Assembly: GCF_000238275.3 (NCBI RefSeq)
Contig: NZ_AHCF03000003.1
Location: 1 to 64,000, forward strand
DNA from: Pseudoalteromonas undina
GTDB lineage: Bacteria; Pseudomonadota; Gammaproteobacteria; Enterobacterales; Alteromonadaceae
Length of the DNA: 64,000 bases
Reading direction: 5' to 3'
Of this stretch, positions 38,429 through 46,875 are shown one piece after another. The notes beneath the pieces are model-generated. The model had not been told where the DNA came from, did not search any database, and was given only the letters and a program-made list of their open reading frames with translations. How positions within the stretch are numbered: position 1 is the stretch's first letter; each line of letters opens with the position of its first letter. The translations under genes were made by a program, and so were the position numbers.

Positions 38429-38658
38429 TAGCTTGCCTGTTGTGCGCTTTGTAATTTATCTAATAATGACGACAAGGTGGTGCTTGCATCTTTTTGTTTT
38501 TCTTCATTTTCAAGGGCTTCTAACTGTAATAACTCATTTTCATCAAGCAGTTTACTGTTTTGCTCTTTAAGCTCTGTAATATCAGTTTGCAACTGATTAT
38601 TACGGGTAATTAGTTGGTCGATCAGTTGTTCGAGTTGTTGAAGAGTATTGTTGTTCAT
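38428..38658 (-). CDS. TIGR02449-type coiled-coil protein upstream of zapA (ZapB-like)
   Basis: 76 residues, entirely coiled coil (LEQLIDQLITRNNQLQTDIT ... LLQLEALENEEKQKDAS), the kind of small helical protein encoded just before zapA in many gammaproteobacteria and sometimes called ZapB-like. Upstream in-frame ATGs at 38670 and 38694 are alternatives; 38658 is preferred for its GAG spacing. A role in division is inferred from its fusion-like coupling with zapA. Confidence 0.75.
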   Translation of the reverse strand: MNNNTLQQLEQLIDQLITRNNQLQTDITELKEQNSKLLDENELLQLEALENEEKQKDASTTLSSLLDKLQSAQQAS

Positions 38659-38896
38659 AAATGCGCTCATATAACTGTAATTAATGTCATGCAAATGTAA
38701 AGCAAAGTGTGTTTATTTGCCAGCATTTACGCTGGTTTTAGGTGATTTTTATTCTATGTTAAGGGATAATTCATGCTATTGGCTTTTTCATTCAGAAATG
38801 GTTCACGTAAACACCCGCTTTTGCTGTGACGATTGCCAAAGCAGTGTGCTTTATGGTTCACTAATTTTATTAAACAGCGTATGGCGAAAATAAATA

Positions 38897-39736
38897 ATGC
38901 TTAGTTACAGACACTCCTTTCATGCGGGTAACCCTGCCGATGTACTTAAACATTTAGTGTTAGCGCAAGTGCTGGGTTATCAAACAATAAAAGATAAGCC
39001 GCTTGACTATATCGATACGCATTCGGGTGCTGGTTTTTTTGAGCTGGCAGCACCAGACGCGCAAAAAACCCAAGAGTACCAAGATGGCATAGAAAAACTT
39101 TGGCAACATACCAGTCAGCACGGTGCCTTAAACGACTACATTGAATTAATAAAATCGTTTAATGAAAGTTCGTCTCTGGCTTTTTACCCAGGTTCACCAA
39201 AAATCGCCGAACACTTTTTACGCCGCCAAGATAAGGGCTGGTTTTTTGAGTTGCATCCGCGAGATTTGGTATTACTTGAAGAAAACATGCAAGGTAAGCG
39301 CTCTATTCGAGTGCGCGGCGAAAATGGATTTGCGGGCTTAATTGGTTTATTACCGCCAGCCTCGCGCAGAGCCTGTGTGTTAATAGACCCACCTTATGAA
39401 ATAAAAGACGATTACAATACGGTAGTACAAACCATTGTCAAAGCCCACCAACGCTTTGCGACGGGTACATATATGATCTGGTATCCGGTTGTGGACAGAG
39501 AACGTATTGATAATATGGAGCAGGGTTTAATTGACGCGGGAATTAAAAATATTCAATTATTTGAATTAGGTACCGAAGCAGATACAGAAGTACATGGTAT
39601 GACCGCCTCTGGAATGATAGTGATAAATCCACCATGGAAGCTGAAACAAACGATGGATGACGTGTTACCTGAACTAGTAAACTTGTTGAGTAAGCCTAGT
39701 GGTTTTTACCGTAGCGAGCAGCTAGTCGCCGAATAA
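38897..39736 (+). CDS. rlmJ: 23S rRNA (adenine-2030-N6)-methyltransferase RlmJ
   Basis: 279-residue SAM-dependent methyltransferase. Begins MLSYRHSFHAGNPADVLKHLVL, the RlmJ signature, and contains the motif IV VLIDPPYE and FELHPRDL. Monocistronic, convergent to nothing close; followed by a strong terminator. Confidence 0.96.
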   Translation: MLSYRHSFHAGNPADVLKHLVLAQVLGYQTIKDKPLDYIDTHSGAGFFELAAPDAQKTQEYQDGIEKLWQHTSQHGALNDYIELIKSFNESSSLAFYPGSPKIAEHFLRRQDKGWFFELHPRDLVLLEENMQGKRSIRVRGENGFAGLIGLLPPASRRACVLIDPPYEIKDDYNTVVQTIVKAHQRFATGTYMIWYPVVDRERIDNMEQGLIDAGIKNIQLFELGTEADTEVHGMTASGMIVINPPWKLKQTMDDVLPELVNLLSKPSGFYRSEQLVAE

Positions 39737-39773
39737 AAATAAATAAGCCCAGTTTTACTGGGCTTATTTATTT
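39737..39773. terminator. Terminator between rlmJ and the META-domain lipoprotein gene
   Basis: 16-bp stem (39737-39752 with 39758-39773) around a TTTTA loop, core AAGCCCAG / CTGGGCTT. The A- and T-rich ends could serve both convergent genes. Confidence 0.85.
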
Positions 39774-39804
39774 GCTTAGATGTGGGGTATTGTTACGTTC
39801 TTAA

Positions 39805-40611
39805 TCAAAAGTAAACAGCGTTAAAGGTAGCAAGTTGGTTGCCTGCCTCATTTTGTAATACTAATTTTTCACCATTAATTTGCCATTGCGTTGCTGCCTG
39901 AAGCACAGCCGCCATCGCGCTTTCTTGTTCCATATTGTCATGACACATTTTTTGCGTGGTAGCTAACTGCGTAAAAGTCACTGCTTGCTTCGATACTTCA
40001 TAACCACCATTAAAGTTATTACATCCTAAAAAGCCGTGTACAGTGTTATCACTATTAAACTGAATAAATGGCTCTTTGGTATTCACTACAACAGGGTTGC
40101 CGTCGATTGAAACTGCTTTGAAGTAGGTGTTTACTAAGTCAACGTCTGGCTTTGGCGCTACTTTTGAAACAATAATCTCTAAAGGCTCTGATGAGGCCGT
40201 ATTATCAAAAGGCGAGTTACTGGTTGTGCTGGTGTATAGCAAGTTTCCTTGATTATTAATGGTTGCACGCACGCTATAGCGGTGAGTTGGGTCAATCTTT
40301 TCAAGGTTATACTCAAGCTCTACTTTATAAGGCGGTGCGCCTACTAAATCAATTACCTGCTCAGAGATAACCGTTGCTGCCACATCCATTTTTGACACAT
40401 CAACCAAGGTAACGGTTAGCTGTGAATTAGGCGCAATTAGGCTGCGATCTAAGTAACTAACTTGCACAGGTAAGGTGGTCATTGTTTGCGCCACAGCACT
40501 ATTTTGTTGTGCTGCGTCATCGTTACATGCGCTCAGCATAAGTGTGCCACTTGCTAGAAAACACAAGCCTGCAATCGACTTTAACATTGAATTTGGCTTC
40601 GATGAGAACAT
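39805..40611 (-). CDS. Lipoprotein with YbaY-like and META domains
   Basis: 268 residues. Lipobox LSAC (Cys about 29). Residues about 45-150 resemble the YbaY/YscW lipoprotein domain (LPVQVSYLDRSLIAPNSQLTVTLVDVS), and about 160-265 form a META (HslJ-like) domain with GFLGCNNFNGGYEVS and TTQKMCHDNMEQESAMAAVL. AAGGA with 6-base spacing supports this start. META proteins such as HslJ are linked to outer-membrane and heat/novobiocin tolerance. Confidence 0.8.
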   Translation of the reverse strand: MFSSKPNSMLKSIAGLCFLASGTLMLSACNDDAAQQNSAVAQTMTTLPVQVSYLDRSLIAPNSQLTVTLVDVSKMDVAATVISEQVIDLVGAPPYKVELEYNLEKIDPTHRYSVRATINNQGNLLYTSTTSNSPFDNTASSEPLEIIVSKVAPKPDVDLVNTYFKAVSIDGNPVVVNTKEPFIQFNSDNTVHGFLGCNNFNGGYEVSKQAVTFTQLATTQKMCHDNMEQESAMAAVLQAATQWQINGEKLVLQNEAGNQLATFNAVYF

Positions 40612-40705
40612 AAGAGTTCCTTGATGGAGTATGGTATAAGGTCGCTAGCATACGGTTGAATTGCTTAATCATTGCTTAACTAGCAAATAAAGAAAGTCGA
40701 GATAT

Positions 40706-40727
40706 AAAAAAAGGCGCTAGGCGCCTT
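40706..40727 (-). terminator. Terminator of the YjdM/PhnA-like gene
   Basis: On the minus strand AAGGCG / CGCCTT closes a short loop and is followed by a T7 run, 11 bp beyond the stop. Confidence 0.75.
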
Positions 40728-40737
40728 GATTTATTAC

Positions 40738-41304
40738 TTATTTTTTTACGTATTTAGTTAAAATTACAATACGCTGTCCATCAACACGTCCTTCAATATG
40801 TTCAGGGTTGCTGGTTAAGCCAATATTGCGCACGGCTGTACCGCGCTTTGCTGTTAAGCTGCTACCTTTCACATCTAAATCTTTTATTAACGTGACGGTG
40901 TCGCCAGCTTGTAGTACTACACCATTGCTATCAATGTGTTTAATATCATCATCTTCAGCAAGCGCTTGCTGCGCCCATGTTAATGTGTCTTCTTCAAGGT
41001 AAATCATATCTAGCGCGTCTTGTGCCCATCCGTTATCAGCTGCTAACTGAGTCAGCATGCGATAAGCAACAACTTGTACCGCAGGTGTTTGACTCCACAT
41101 ACTGTCATTTAAGCAATGCCAATGGGTCGGGGTTAAATCGCTATTGCCTTCAATTTGATCTTTACATGTTTGACAGGTGTAGATGCATTTATCTGAATGA
41201 GCTTCGGTAACAGGAGGAACTTCGTATACAGTTAGGTTGTCTGTTGCTGCGCAGAGTTCACATTGGTTACTGCTACGTTCTATTAAGGCTTGTTCAATGC
41301 TCAT
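40738..41304 (-). CDS. YjdM/PhnA family protein
   Basis: 188 residues. N-terminal zinc-ribbon cysteines (CELCAA and CQTCK) and the C-terminal PhnA_C/KOW-like domain (DSNGVVLQAGDTVTLIKDLDVKGSSLTAKRGTAVRNI). The PhnA name derives from linkage to phosphonate genes in E. coli; no phosphonate function is shown for this family. Its own terminator follows. Confidence 0.86.
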   Translation of the reverse strand: MSIEQALIERSSNQCELCAATDNLTVYEVPPVTEAHSDKCIYTCQTCKDQIEGNSDLTPTHWHCLNDSMWSQTPAVQVVAYRMLTQLAADNGWAQDALDMIYLEEDTLTWAQQALAEDDDIKHIDSNGVVLQAGDTVTLIKDLDVKGSSLTAKRGTAVRNIGLTSNPEHIEGRVDGQRIVILTKYVKK

Positions 41305-41569
41305 ATAAGGGACTCTTTTTTGTGAGTTTATAAAAAATTAATAATCGCATTATACCTTATAACCATAACCTTTGGGTATGCTTAGAGCAGTTGTAAACTC
41401 AAAAACCCTATAAAAAATGAGGATACTAATAATTCTGCTCTAGGGTTATAAATTTAGTCTTATTTGTTTGTTTTTAATCTAATTAAAATTGCAGCAAGTC
41501 TTTAAAGTTTCACTATACTGGTTAAATAATAAAAAATAATGATGACATCACTGTTAAGTAGGAAGATTA

Positions 41570-42844
41570 ATGCCAAATAATCTAGAGGTAAAAAATTCAT
41601 CTATTTTGGTTACTCAATATATTGCTAGGCAACCAATTTTTGACGGTGATAAAAGTATTTTTGCTTATGAATTGCTCTATCGAGATTCAGTTAATAATGC
41701 TTTTCCTGTAGGAACAACTGACGGGCAAGCCACTGGGCGACTTTTTTTTAATGCGTTAATGCTGGTTGGCATAGAAAAGCTAACGCTCAATCAAACTGCG
41801 TTTATTAATTTATCGAGCGAGGGGCTTTTAGAGGATTTGCCTAAATTATTACAGCCTGAGAATACTGTAATTGAAATTGTTGAGCGTACTGAAAATATAG
41901 AGCTTGTTGTTGAGAGAGTGATAGAGTTAAAAAAAGCAGGATATGTATTTGCGTTAGATGACTACGACTCACATGAAAAATGGCAACCATTACTCAGTTT
42001 GATTGATTATATTAAGCTTGAAGTTGAAGAGCCTGTAATAAAAACAAGCATGTTGCTGAAAAAGCTCAAACGCAATTTTCCTAATATTAAAATAGTGGTA
42101 GAGCGAATTGAAACCTATGATGAATTTAGGCAGCTTAAAGAGGCTGGATGCGATTATTTTCAAGGGTTCTTTTTTGCACATCCAGAAATGTTAAGTTACA
42201 ACAGTATCGAACCTCTAAAAATGGCTGTTTTAGACTTACTGCGTTGCACATCCCGCACAGATTTAGACTTTAATGAAATTAATCAACGCATTTCTAAAGA
42301 TGTCGGTTTGACTGCACGCGTCCTAAAACTAGTGAATGCTCGCTCTGCTAATAAAAATTTAGTGATAACGTCTATTCCTCAGGCGGTTGTGTATTTAGGG
42401 GAAGATTCTATTAGAAAGTTTGTACGAGTATTGGCGCTAAGCGAGCTTGGCTCAGATAAGCCCAGTGAACTTACTCGTTTAGGCTTATGTCGAGCGCAGT
42501 TCATGCAAATAATTTTAGAACCAGGCGGAAAAGTCATTGCAGAACAAGGTTATTTAGTCGGCTTAATGTCGGTGCTTGATGCTATTTTAGATATGGAGCT
42601 GGAAGCTATTGCTAAAGAGTTTAGTTTAGGGGCTGAGTTATCTGGTGCACTATTAAGTTTTGAAGGCATGATGGGTAATTCTTTACATTTAATAAAAGCG
42701 GTAGAGGAAGATAATTGGCAATTGGCTAAAAAGTTGTTAGAAACTATTCGCCCAGCCTCGAATATTGAGACCGTATTTAGCGCCATGTTGGATGCACGCC
42801 AGTATGCGGATGAACTATTGGCCACTATTATTGAGCAAGACTAA
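41570..42844 (+). CDS. EAL-HDOD signalling protein with a degenerate EAL domain
   Basis: 424 residues: an EAL-like domain (about 17-205) and an HDOD domain (about 215-400). The catalytic signature reads ELL instead of EAL (FAYELLYRDS) and the DDFG loop reads DDYD (ALDDYDSHEKW), so c-di-GMP hydrolysis is unlikely and a binding or scaffold role is more probable. Related to YuxH-type proteins. AGGAAG precedes the ATG. Confidence 0.85.
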   Translation: MPNNLEVKNSSILVTQYIARQPIFDGDKSIFAYELLYRDSVNNAFPVGTTDGQATGRLFFNALMLVGIEKLTLNQTAFINLSSEGLLEDLPKLLQPENTVIEIVERTENIELVVERVIELKKAGYVFALDDYDSHEKWQPLLSLIDYIKLEVEEPVIKTSMLLKKLKRNFPNIKIVVERIETYDEFRQLKEAGCDYFQGFFFAHPEMLSYNSIEPLKMAVLDLLRCTSRTDLDFNEINQRISKDVGLTARVLKLVNARSANKNLVITSIPQAVVYLGEDSIRKFVRVLALSELGSDKPSELTRLGLCRAQFMQIILEPGGKVIAEQGYLVGLMSVLDAILDMELEAIAKEFSLGAELSGALLSFEGMMGNSLHLIKAVEEDNWQLAKKLLETIRPASNIETVFSAMLDARQYADELLATIIEQD

Positions 42845-42897
42845 CGCAAAACGTTTGGGTATGATTGGCACATATTGATTTTACTTAGTATTACACC

Positions 42898-43506
42898 ATG
42901 CGTTTATTTTTACCTATTACCACTATTTTAATTGCCTTAGCTTTATTAATTCCCGGGGTGACTCAGCCCGTACTGAGTATGGAAGGTAAAATTGATAAGT
43001 CTAAACTTGCTGAGGCGGGCATTGAAATGTTGGCAGATGAAGGGAATCAAAACACCCGTAATATGCTAATGATGATCTCGAGTATGTTGGGGTTAGATAA
43101 ACTTGAAGGCGAGATCAGCGCTTATCAAAAAACGCGCAGTATTTGGGGCACTGTTAACGAACTGGCCGATAACAAAAACTACTTAGTGGCGATATTAGTG
43201 GCGTTTTTTTCAATGGTGATCCCAACAATTAAGCTGCTGCTTCAATTGTTGTATTGTGTGCTGAAGGAGACTTCGTTTAAGCACAATCTTGGTAAGGTGA
43301 TTATCGGTTTAAGTAAATGGAGTATGGTGGATGTGTTTGTTATTGCATTAATAGTGGCTTACATGGCTGGTAATGCAAACGCGAACTCAGAAGATTTACT
43401 TAATATGCATGCTGAGTTTGGTACTGGTTTTTGGTATTTTACCGGCTATTGCTTGTTCGCCATTGCGGCCAGTAGCTTTATAAAGCCAGTAGTAAAAACC
43501 AGTTAA
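42898..43506 (+). CDS. PqiA-domain membrane protein
   Basis: 202 residues, about four transmembrane helices (about 1-25, 92-118, 145-160, 178-198) with the PqiA motif SKWSMVDVFVIALIVA. Paraquat-inducible protein A family, which in E. coli works with MCE proteins in lipid transport; here it lacks PqiB-type MCE neighbours, so it may act alone. It is 53 bp after the EAL-HDOD gene. Confidence 0.78.
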   Translation: MRLFLPITTILIALALLIPGVTQPVLSMEGKIDKSKLAEAGIEMLADEGNQNTRNMLMMISSMLGLDKLEGEISAYQKTRSIWGTVNELADNKNYLVAILVAFFSMVIPTIKLLLQLLYCVLKETSFKHNLGKVIIGLSKWSMVDVFVIALIVAYMAGNANANSEDLLNMHAEFGTGFWYFTGYCLFAIAASSFIKPVVKTS

Positions 43507-43569
43507 TTATTGAGTTTTAAACACAGTTCCCATAAACTTTAAACGTCTATTTATTTTTAGGTTAATTCA

Positions 43570-43944
43570 TTGCAACGTATTTACTGTATTTTACTCACGC
43601 TAACTTTGTTACTCACTTTTGTGGGTCAAGCCGTTGCGTCTGTATCTATGGTATGTGATATGCCGCATACGAACATGGCAACCCATGCATCGATGCAGCA
43701 TAGTGAGATGGCAATGAGTGACGACGCTGATACAACAACCATGTCTATGGATTGCTGTAGTGAGCAAAGCACGTTAACCCAAGATTGCAGTTGCCCGATG
43801 AGTGCTTGTAGTTCGCATTCAGCCTTGCATGTAAACTCACTATTTATAGCCTCCAAATTACCCTCTGAAAAAGTGCAACATGCTGTAATACAGCATCAAG
43901 TTAACTTTGCACGTTCTCTTTACCGTCCTCCTATGCCTGCATAA
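43570..43944 (+). CDS. Exported Met/His/Cys-rich protein before the cus operon
   Basis: 124 residues with a signal peptide ending near QAVAS. The mature part is unusually rich in Met, His and Cys (NMATHASMQHSEMAM; MSMDCCSEQ; CSCPMSACSSHS), as in periplasmic copper-binding or copper-sensing proteins, and it directly precedes cusCBA. The start is a TTG at 43570 behind AGG; the next in-frame ATG would lose the signal peptide. Resembles CopL/DUF2946-type proteins in size, composition and a C-terminal RPPMPA. Copper binding is inferred. Confidence 0.65.
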   Translation: MQRIYCILLTLTLLLTFVGQAVASVSMVCDMPHTNMATHASMQHSEMAMSDDADTTTMSMDCCSEQSTLTQDCSCPMSACSSHSALHVNSLFIASKLPSEKVQHAVIQHQVNFARSLYRPPMPA

Positions 43945-44052
43945 TCGCAGGGTAGGTGTATTTAAAATTTAGTTATTTAGCTTATTGTCATCTATCTGCT
44001 TATAAATTTAATCGTTTTCATTCGTTATTTTTAAATTTAAGTGGAGCAAGTG

Positions 44053-45378
44053 ATGAATCACTTCGCAGTATTAAAATCCGTGTGTATAAGTAGCTTGTTG
44101 AGTATTAGTGTCTCTGTACATAGTGCTGAACTAGGTTTAAATGAGGCAATTAACTATGCCTTAAACCATGAGCCCTGGCTTAAAGCTAGCAAGCAAAAAC
44201 AATCATCAATTGAAGCAAAAAGTATTGCCGCAGGAACCTTACCTGATCCAGTGCTTACATTAGGGTTAATGAACCTACCAACTAATGGTTTTGCTTTTGA
44301 TCAAGAAAATATGACCCAATTTAAGGTGGGAATTAGCCAATCACTGAGCCGAGGCGATAGCCTAGCACTTCAACAAAAGGCTCTTTCTCAGTCAGCTGCA
44401 GCAGAGCCTTGGCTGCGCAAAGATAGACTCGCGCAAGTAAAAACCGTAGTTACTGAGTCATGGCTCAATGCTTATAGAGCGCAACGAAGCATTGCACTAA
44501 TTGAGCAAGATAAAGCTTTGTTTACTCAGCTCATTGATATTACAGAATCAAGCTATGTAAGCTCGGTGGGCAAAACACGCCAACAAGATATTATTCGAGC
44601 GCAATTAGAGTTAACCCGCCTTGAAGATAAATTAATGCAACTGGAGCAGCAGCTACAAGGTGCTAAAAAGCGGCTAACACAATGGTTGCCTATCGCTATG
44701 CTGAGCCTGCCTGTCAGTGATGACTTTTCAGAGCTTACAGCATTAAAAAACTACACCGAGTTAGAGTATCAGCAATTAATGACCATGCTATTAAAGCACC
44801 CTGCAATTATGGCAATGGATAATGCAATAGTGGCAAAGCAAACTCAAATTAGTGTGGCTGAGCAAGGCTATAAACCGCAAATTGGCGTTAATATGGGGTA
44901 CGGTTATCGTGATGACATGCCAATGGGGGGCTCGCGAGCAGACCTTTTCTCTGTGGGTATAAGTATTGATTTACCCCTGTTTACCGATAACCGCCAAGAC
45001 CAACTTGTAAATGCTGCCATTGCTGATAGCGAGGAGGCTAAAACACAAAAGTTAATAGCTCTTAAAAAGCTACAAGGGATGTACTTTAAGGAAGTTAGTC
45101 AGTTAGCGCGGCTTCATCAGCGCGCCGAGCTTTATCAAACCAAGCTGCTACCGCAAATGGCCGAGCAAGCTCAAGCGACCCTGAATGCCTATACCCGCGA
45201 TGATGGTAACTTCTCAGATGTGATGCAAGCGCGTATTGGTCAATTAAATGCCAAGATAGACGCCCTAAACATTCATGTTGATCAAAAGATAACTATTGCA
45301 AGGTTAAATTATTATGCCAGTGCTGATGATATCAGCTTAAAAAAAACACCACAGCAGGAGCCTAGCTATGAATACTAA
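44053..45378 (+). CDS. cusC: Outer-membrane efflux protein CusC-type (TolC family)
   Basis: 441 residues with a signal peptide and two TolC repeats rich in long coiled-coil helices. Early segment NEAINYALNHEPWLKASKQK and LPDPVLTLGLMNLP are typical of CusC-type proteins. The start at 44053 has GGAG with 6-base spacing, while the in-frame GTG at 44041 overlaps it. Its last bases overlap the cusB start by 11 bp, indicating coupling. Confidence 0.88.
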   Translation: MNHFAVLKSVCISSLLSISVSVHSAELGLNEAINYALNHEPWLKASKQKQSSIEAKSIAAGTLPDPVLTLGLMNLPTNGFAFDQENMTQFKVGISQSLSRGDSLALQQKALSQSAAAEPWLRKDRLAQVKTVVTESWLNAYRAQRSIALIEQDKALFTQLIDITESSYVSSVGKTRQQDIIRAQLELTRLEDKLMQLEQQLQGAKKRLTQWLPIAMLSLPVSDDFSELTALKNYTELEYQQLMTMLLKHPAIMAMDNAIVAKQTQISVAEQGYKPQIGVNMGYGYRDDMPMGGSRADLFSVGISIDLPLFTDNRQDQLVNAAIADSEEAKTQKLIALKKLQGMYFKEVSQLARLHQRAELYQTKLLPQMAEQAQATLNAYTRDDGNFSDVMQARIGQLNAKIDALNIHVDQKITIARLNYYASADDISLKKTPQQEPSYEY

Positions 45379-46867
45379 TTTAAAATTATCACTGGCGGCT
45401 ATATGCAGTGCGGCATTAACTGCGGGGGTTTTCTTAAGCTTGCCTACTGAACACGCTATGCCAACTGATAGCAAAGGCAGTAGCAAAAAAGAGCCGCTTT
45501 ATTGGGTAGCACCTATGGATAGTAATTATCGCCGTGACGAACCTGGTTTATCGCCCATGGGCATGGATTTAGTGCCTGTTTACGAAGAGTCAGACAGTGA
45601 GGCCAATGAAGGGCCTGGCAGTATTAAAATTTCACCCACAGTGATTAATAATTTAGGTGTGCGTACCGCGCCTGTGGCGTTTGCTGCACTTGAAAATGAA
45701 GTTAATACCGTAGGTTATGTGCAATACAACCAAGACCAGCTAATTCATATTCATCCGCGAGTAGAGGGGTGGGTCGAAACCCTATACGTTAAAGCCGCGG
45801 GCGATCAGGTTAAACAAGATGAGCCACTTTATACCTTATATTCACCACAGTTAGTGAATGCACAAGAAGAGTTTGTGTTAGCGTTAAAGCGTAATAATCC
45901 GGTGCTAATTCGTGCCGCTAAAGCCCGATTAAAATCGCTTAATGTGTCTGATGGCTTTATTTCACGCCTGCAAAAAAGCCAACAAGTGCTACAAAACATA
46001 ACGTTTTATGCCCGCCAAGGTGGCGTTGTTGATGAGCTTAATATTCGTGAAGGATTTTATGTTAAACCAGATACCTCAATGATGAGTATTGCTCAGCTTG
46101 ATGAAGTATGGGTTGAGGCTGAGGTATTTGAGCGCCAAGCAGGACTTATTCATGTTGGCTTGCCTGTAACCATGACACTCGATTATTTAAGTGGCCAACG
46201 TTGGGAGGGGCAAGTGGATTATATTTATCCTACGCTAGATGCCAAAAACCGCACATTAAGAGTACGTTTGCGCTTTGATAACCAAGGCCATCAGTTAAAG
46301 CCTAATATGTTTGCTCAAGTCAGTATTCATAGTCAAGTAGCTGAAAAGCAGTTAATTGTACCTAAAGAAGCTGTTATTCGCACTGGTAGCCAAAACCGTG
46401 TTGTAGTTGCACTTGGGGAAGGTCGTTTTAAATCGGTCGAGGTAACTTTAGGGCGAAGTGATGCGGCTAATACCGAAATTTTATCAGGTGTTATGGCAGA
46501 CGATGAAGTGGTTACCTCAGCACAGTTTTTAATTGATTCAGAGTCGAGTAAAAACTCTGACTTTAAACGTATGCAAGCAGTTTCGCATAACAGTATGCAA
46601 ATGAGTGATGCCAACCCAAATACGGCAACTGTAAATGGGGTAATTAATAGTATTGATGCTAATAATCGAGTAGTGAATATCAGCCGTGAGGCAATTGAAA
46701 AGTGGGGCCGAGGACCTGCAACAATGGACTTTATGCTAGCAAAAAATGTAATGATTGAGATGCTTAAGCTAAATGATGAAGTTACTTTTACCTTTAGCAT
46801 TGAGCAAGGTGAATTTGTGATTCATACAATAACGCCTGTGCATGCTACGCACAGTCAACATCACTAG
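45368..46867 (+). CDS. cusB: CusB-type periplasmic adaptor with fused CusF-like domain
   Basis: 499-residue membrane-fusion protein linking CusA to CusC. Signal anchor, an early heavy-metal-binding domain (WVAPMDSNYRRDEPGLSPMGMDLVPVY), alpha-hairpin, lipoyl/barrel-sandwich and beta-barrel regions. Residues about 415-490 form a CusF-like copper-binding domain: VNGVINSIDANNRVVNISRE, then KWGRGPATMDFM, with the W, M, M ligands of CusF. In E. coli CusF is a separate protein. AGGAG precedes this ATG. Confidence 0.9.
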   Translation: MNTNLKLSLAAICSAALTAGVFLSLPTEHAMPTDSKGSSKKEPLYWVAPMDSNYRRDEPGLSPMGMDLVPVYEESDSEANEGPGSIKISPTVINNLGVRTAPVAFAALENEVNTVGYVQYNQDQLIHIHPRVEGWVETLYVKAAGDQVKQDEPLYTLYSPQLVNAQEEFVLALKRNNPVLIRAAKARLKSLNVSDGFISRLQKSQQVLQNITFYARQGGVVDELNIREGFYVKPDTSMMSIAQLDEVWVEAEVFERQAGLIHVGLPVTMTLDYLSGQRWEGQVDYIYPTLDAKNRTLRVRLRFDNQGHQLKPNMFAQVSIHSQVAEKQLIVPKEAVIRTGSQNRVVVALGEGRFKSVEVTLGRSDAANTEILSGVMADDEVVTSAQFLIDSESSKNSDFKRMQAVSHNSMQMSDANPNTATVNGVINSIDANNRVVNISREAIEKWGRGPATMDFMLAKNVMIEMLKLNDEVTFTFSIEQGEFVIHTITPVHATHSQHH

Positions 46868-46875
46868 GAGTGGTT

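Noticed and set aside
38684..38893. 69-codon frame between the zapA pair and rlmJ
   Set aside because: Overlaps the promoter region of both units, has no good ribosome-binding site and no family resemblance.
46333..46800. 155-codon frame opposite cusB
   Set aside because: Shadow of cusB, whose operon context and domains are clear.
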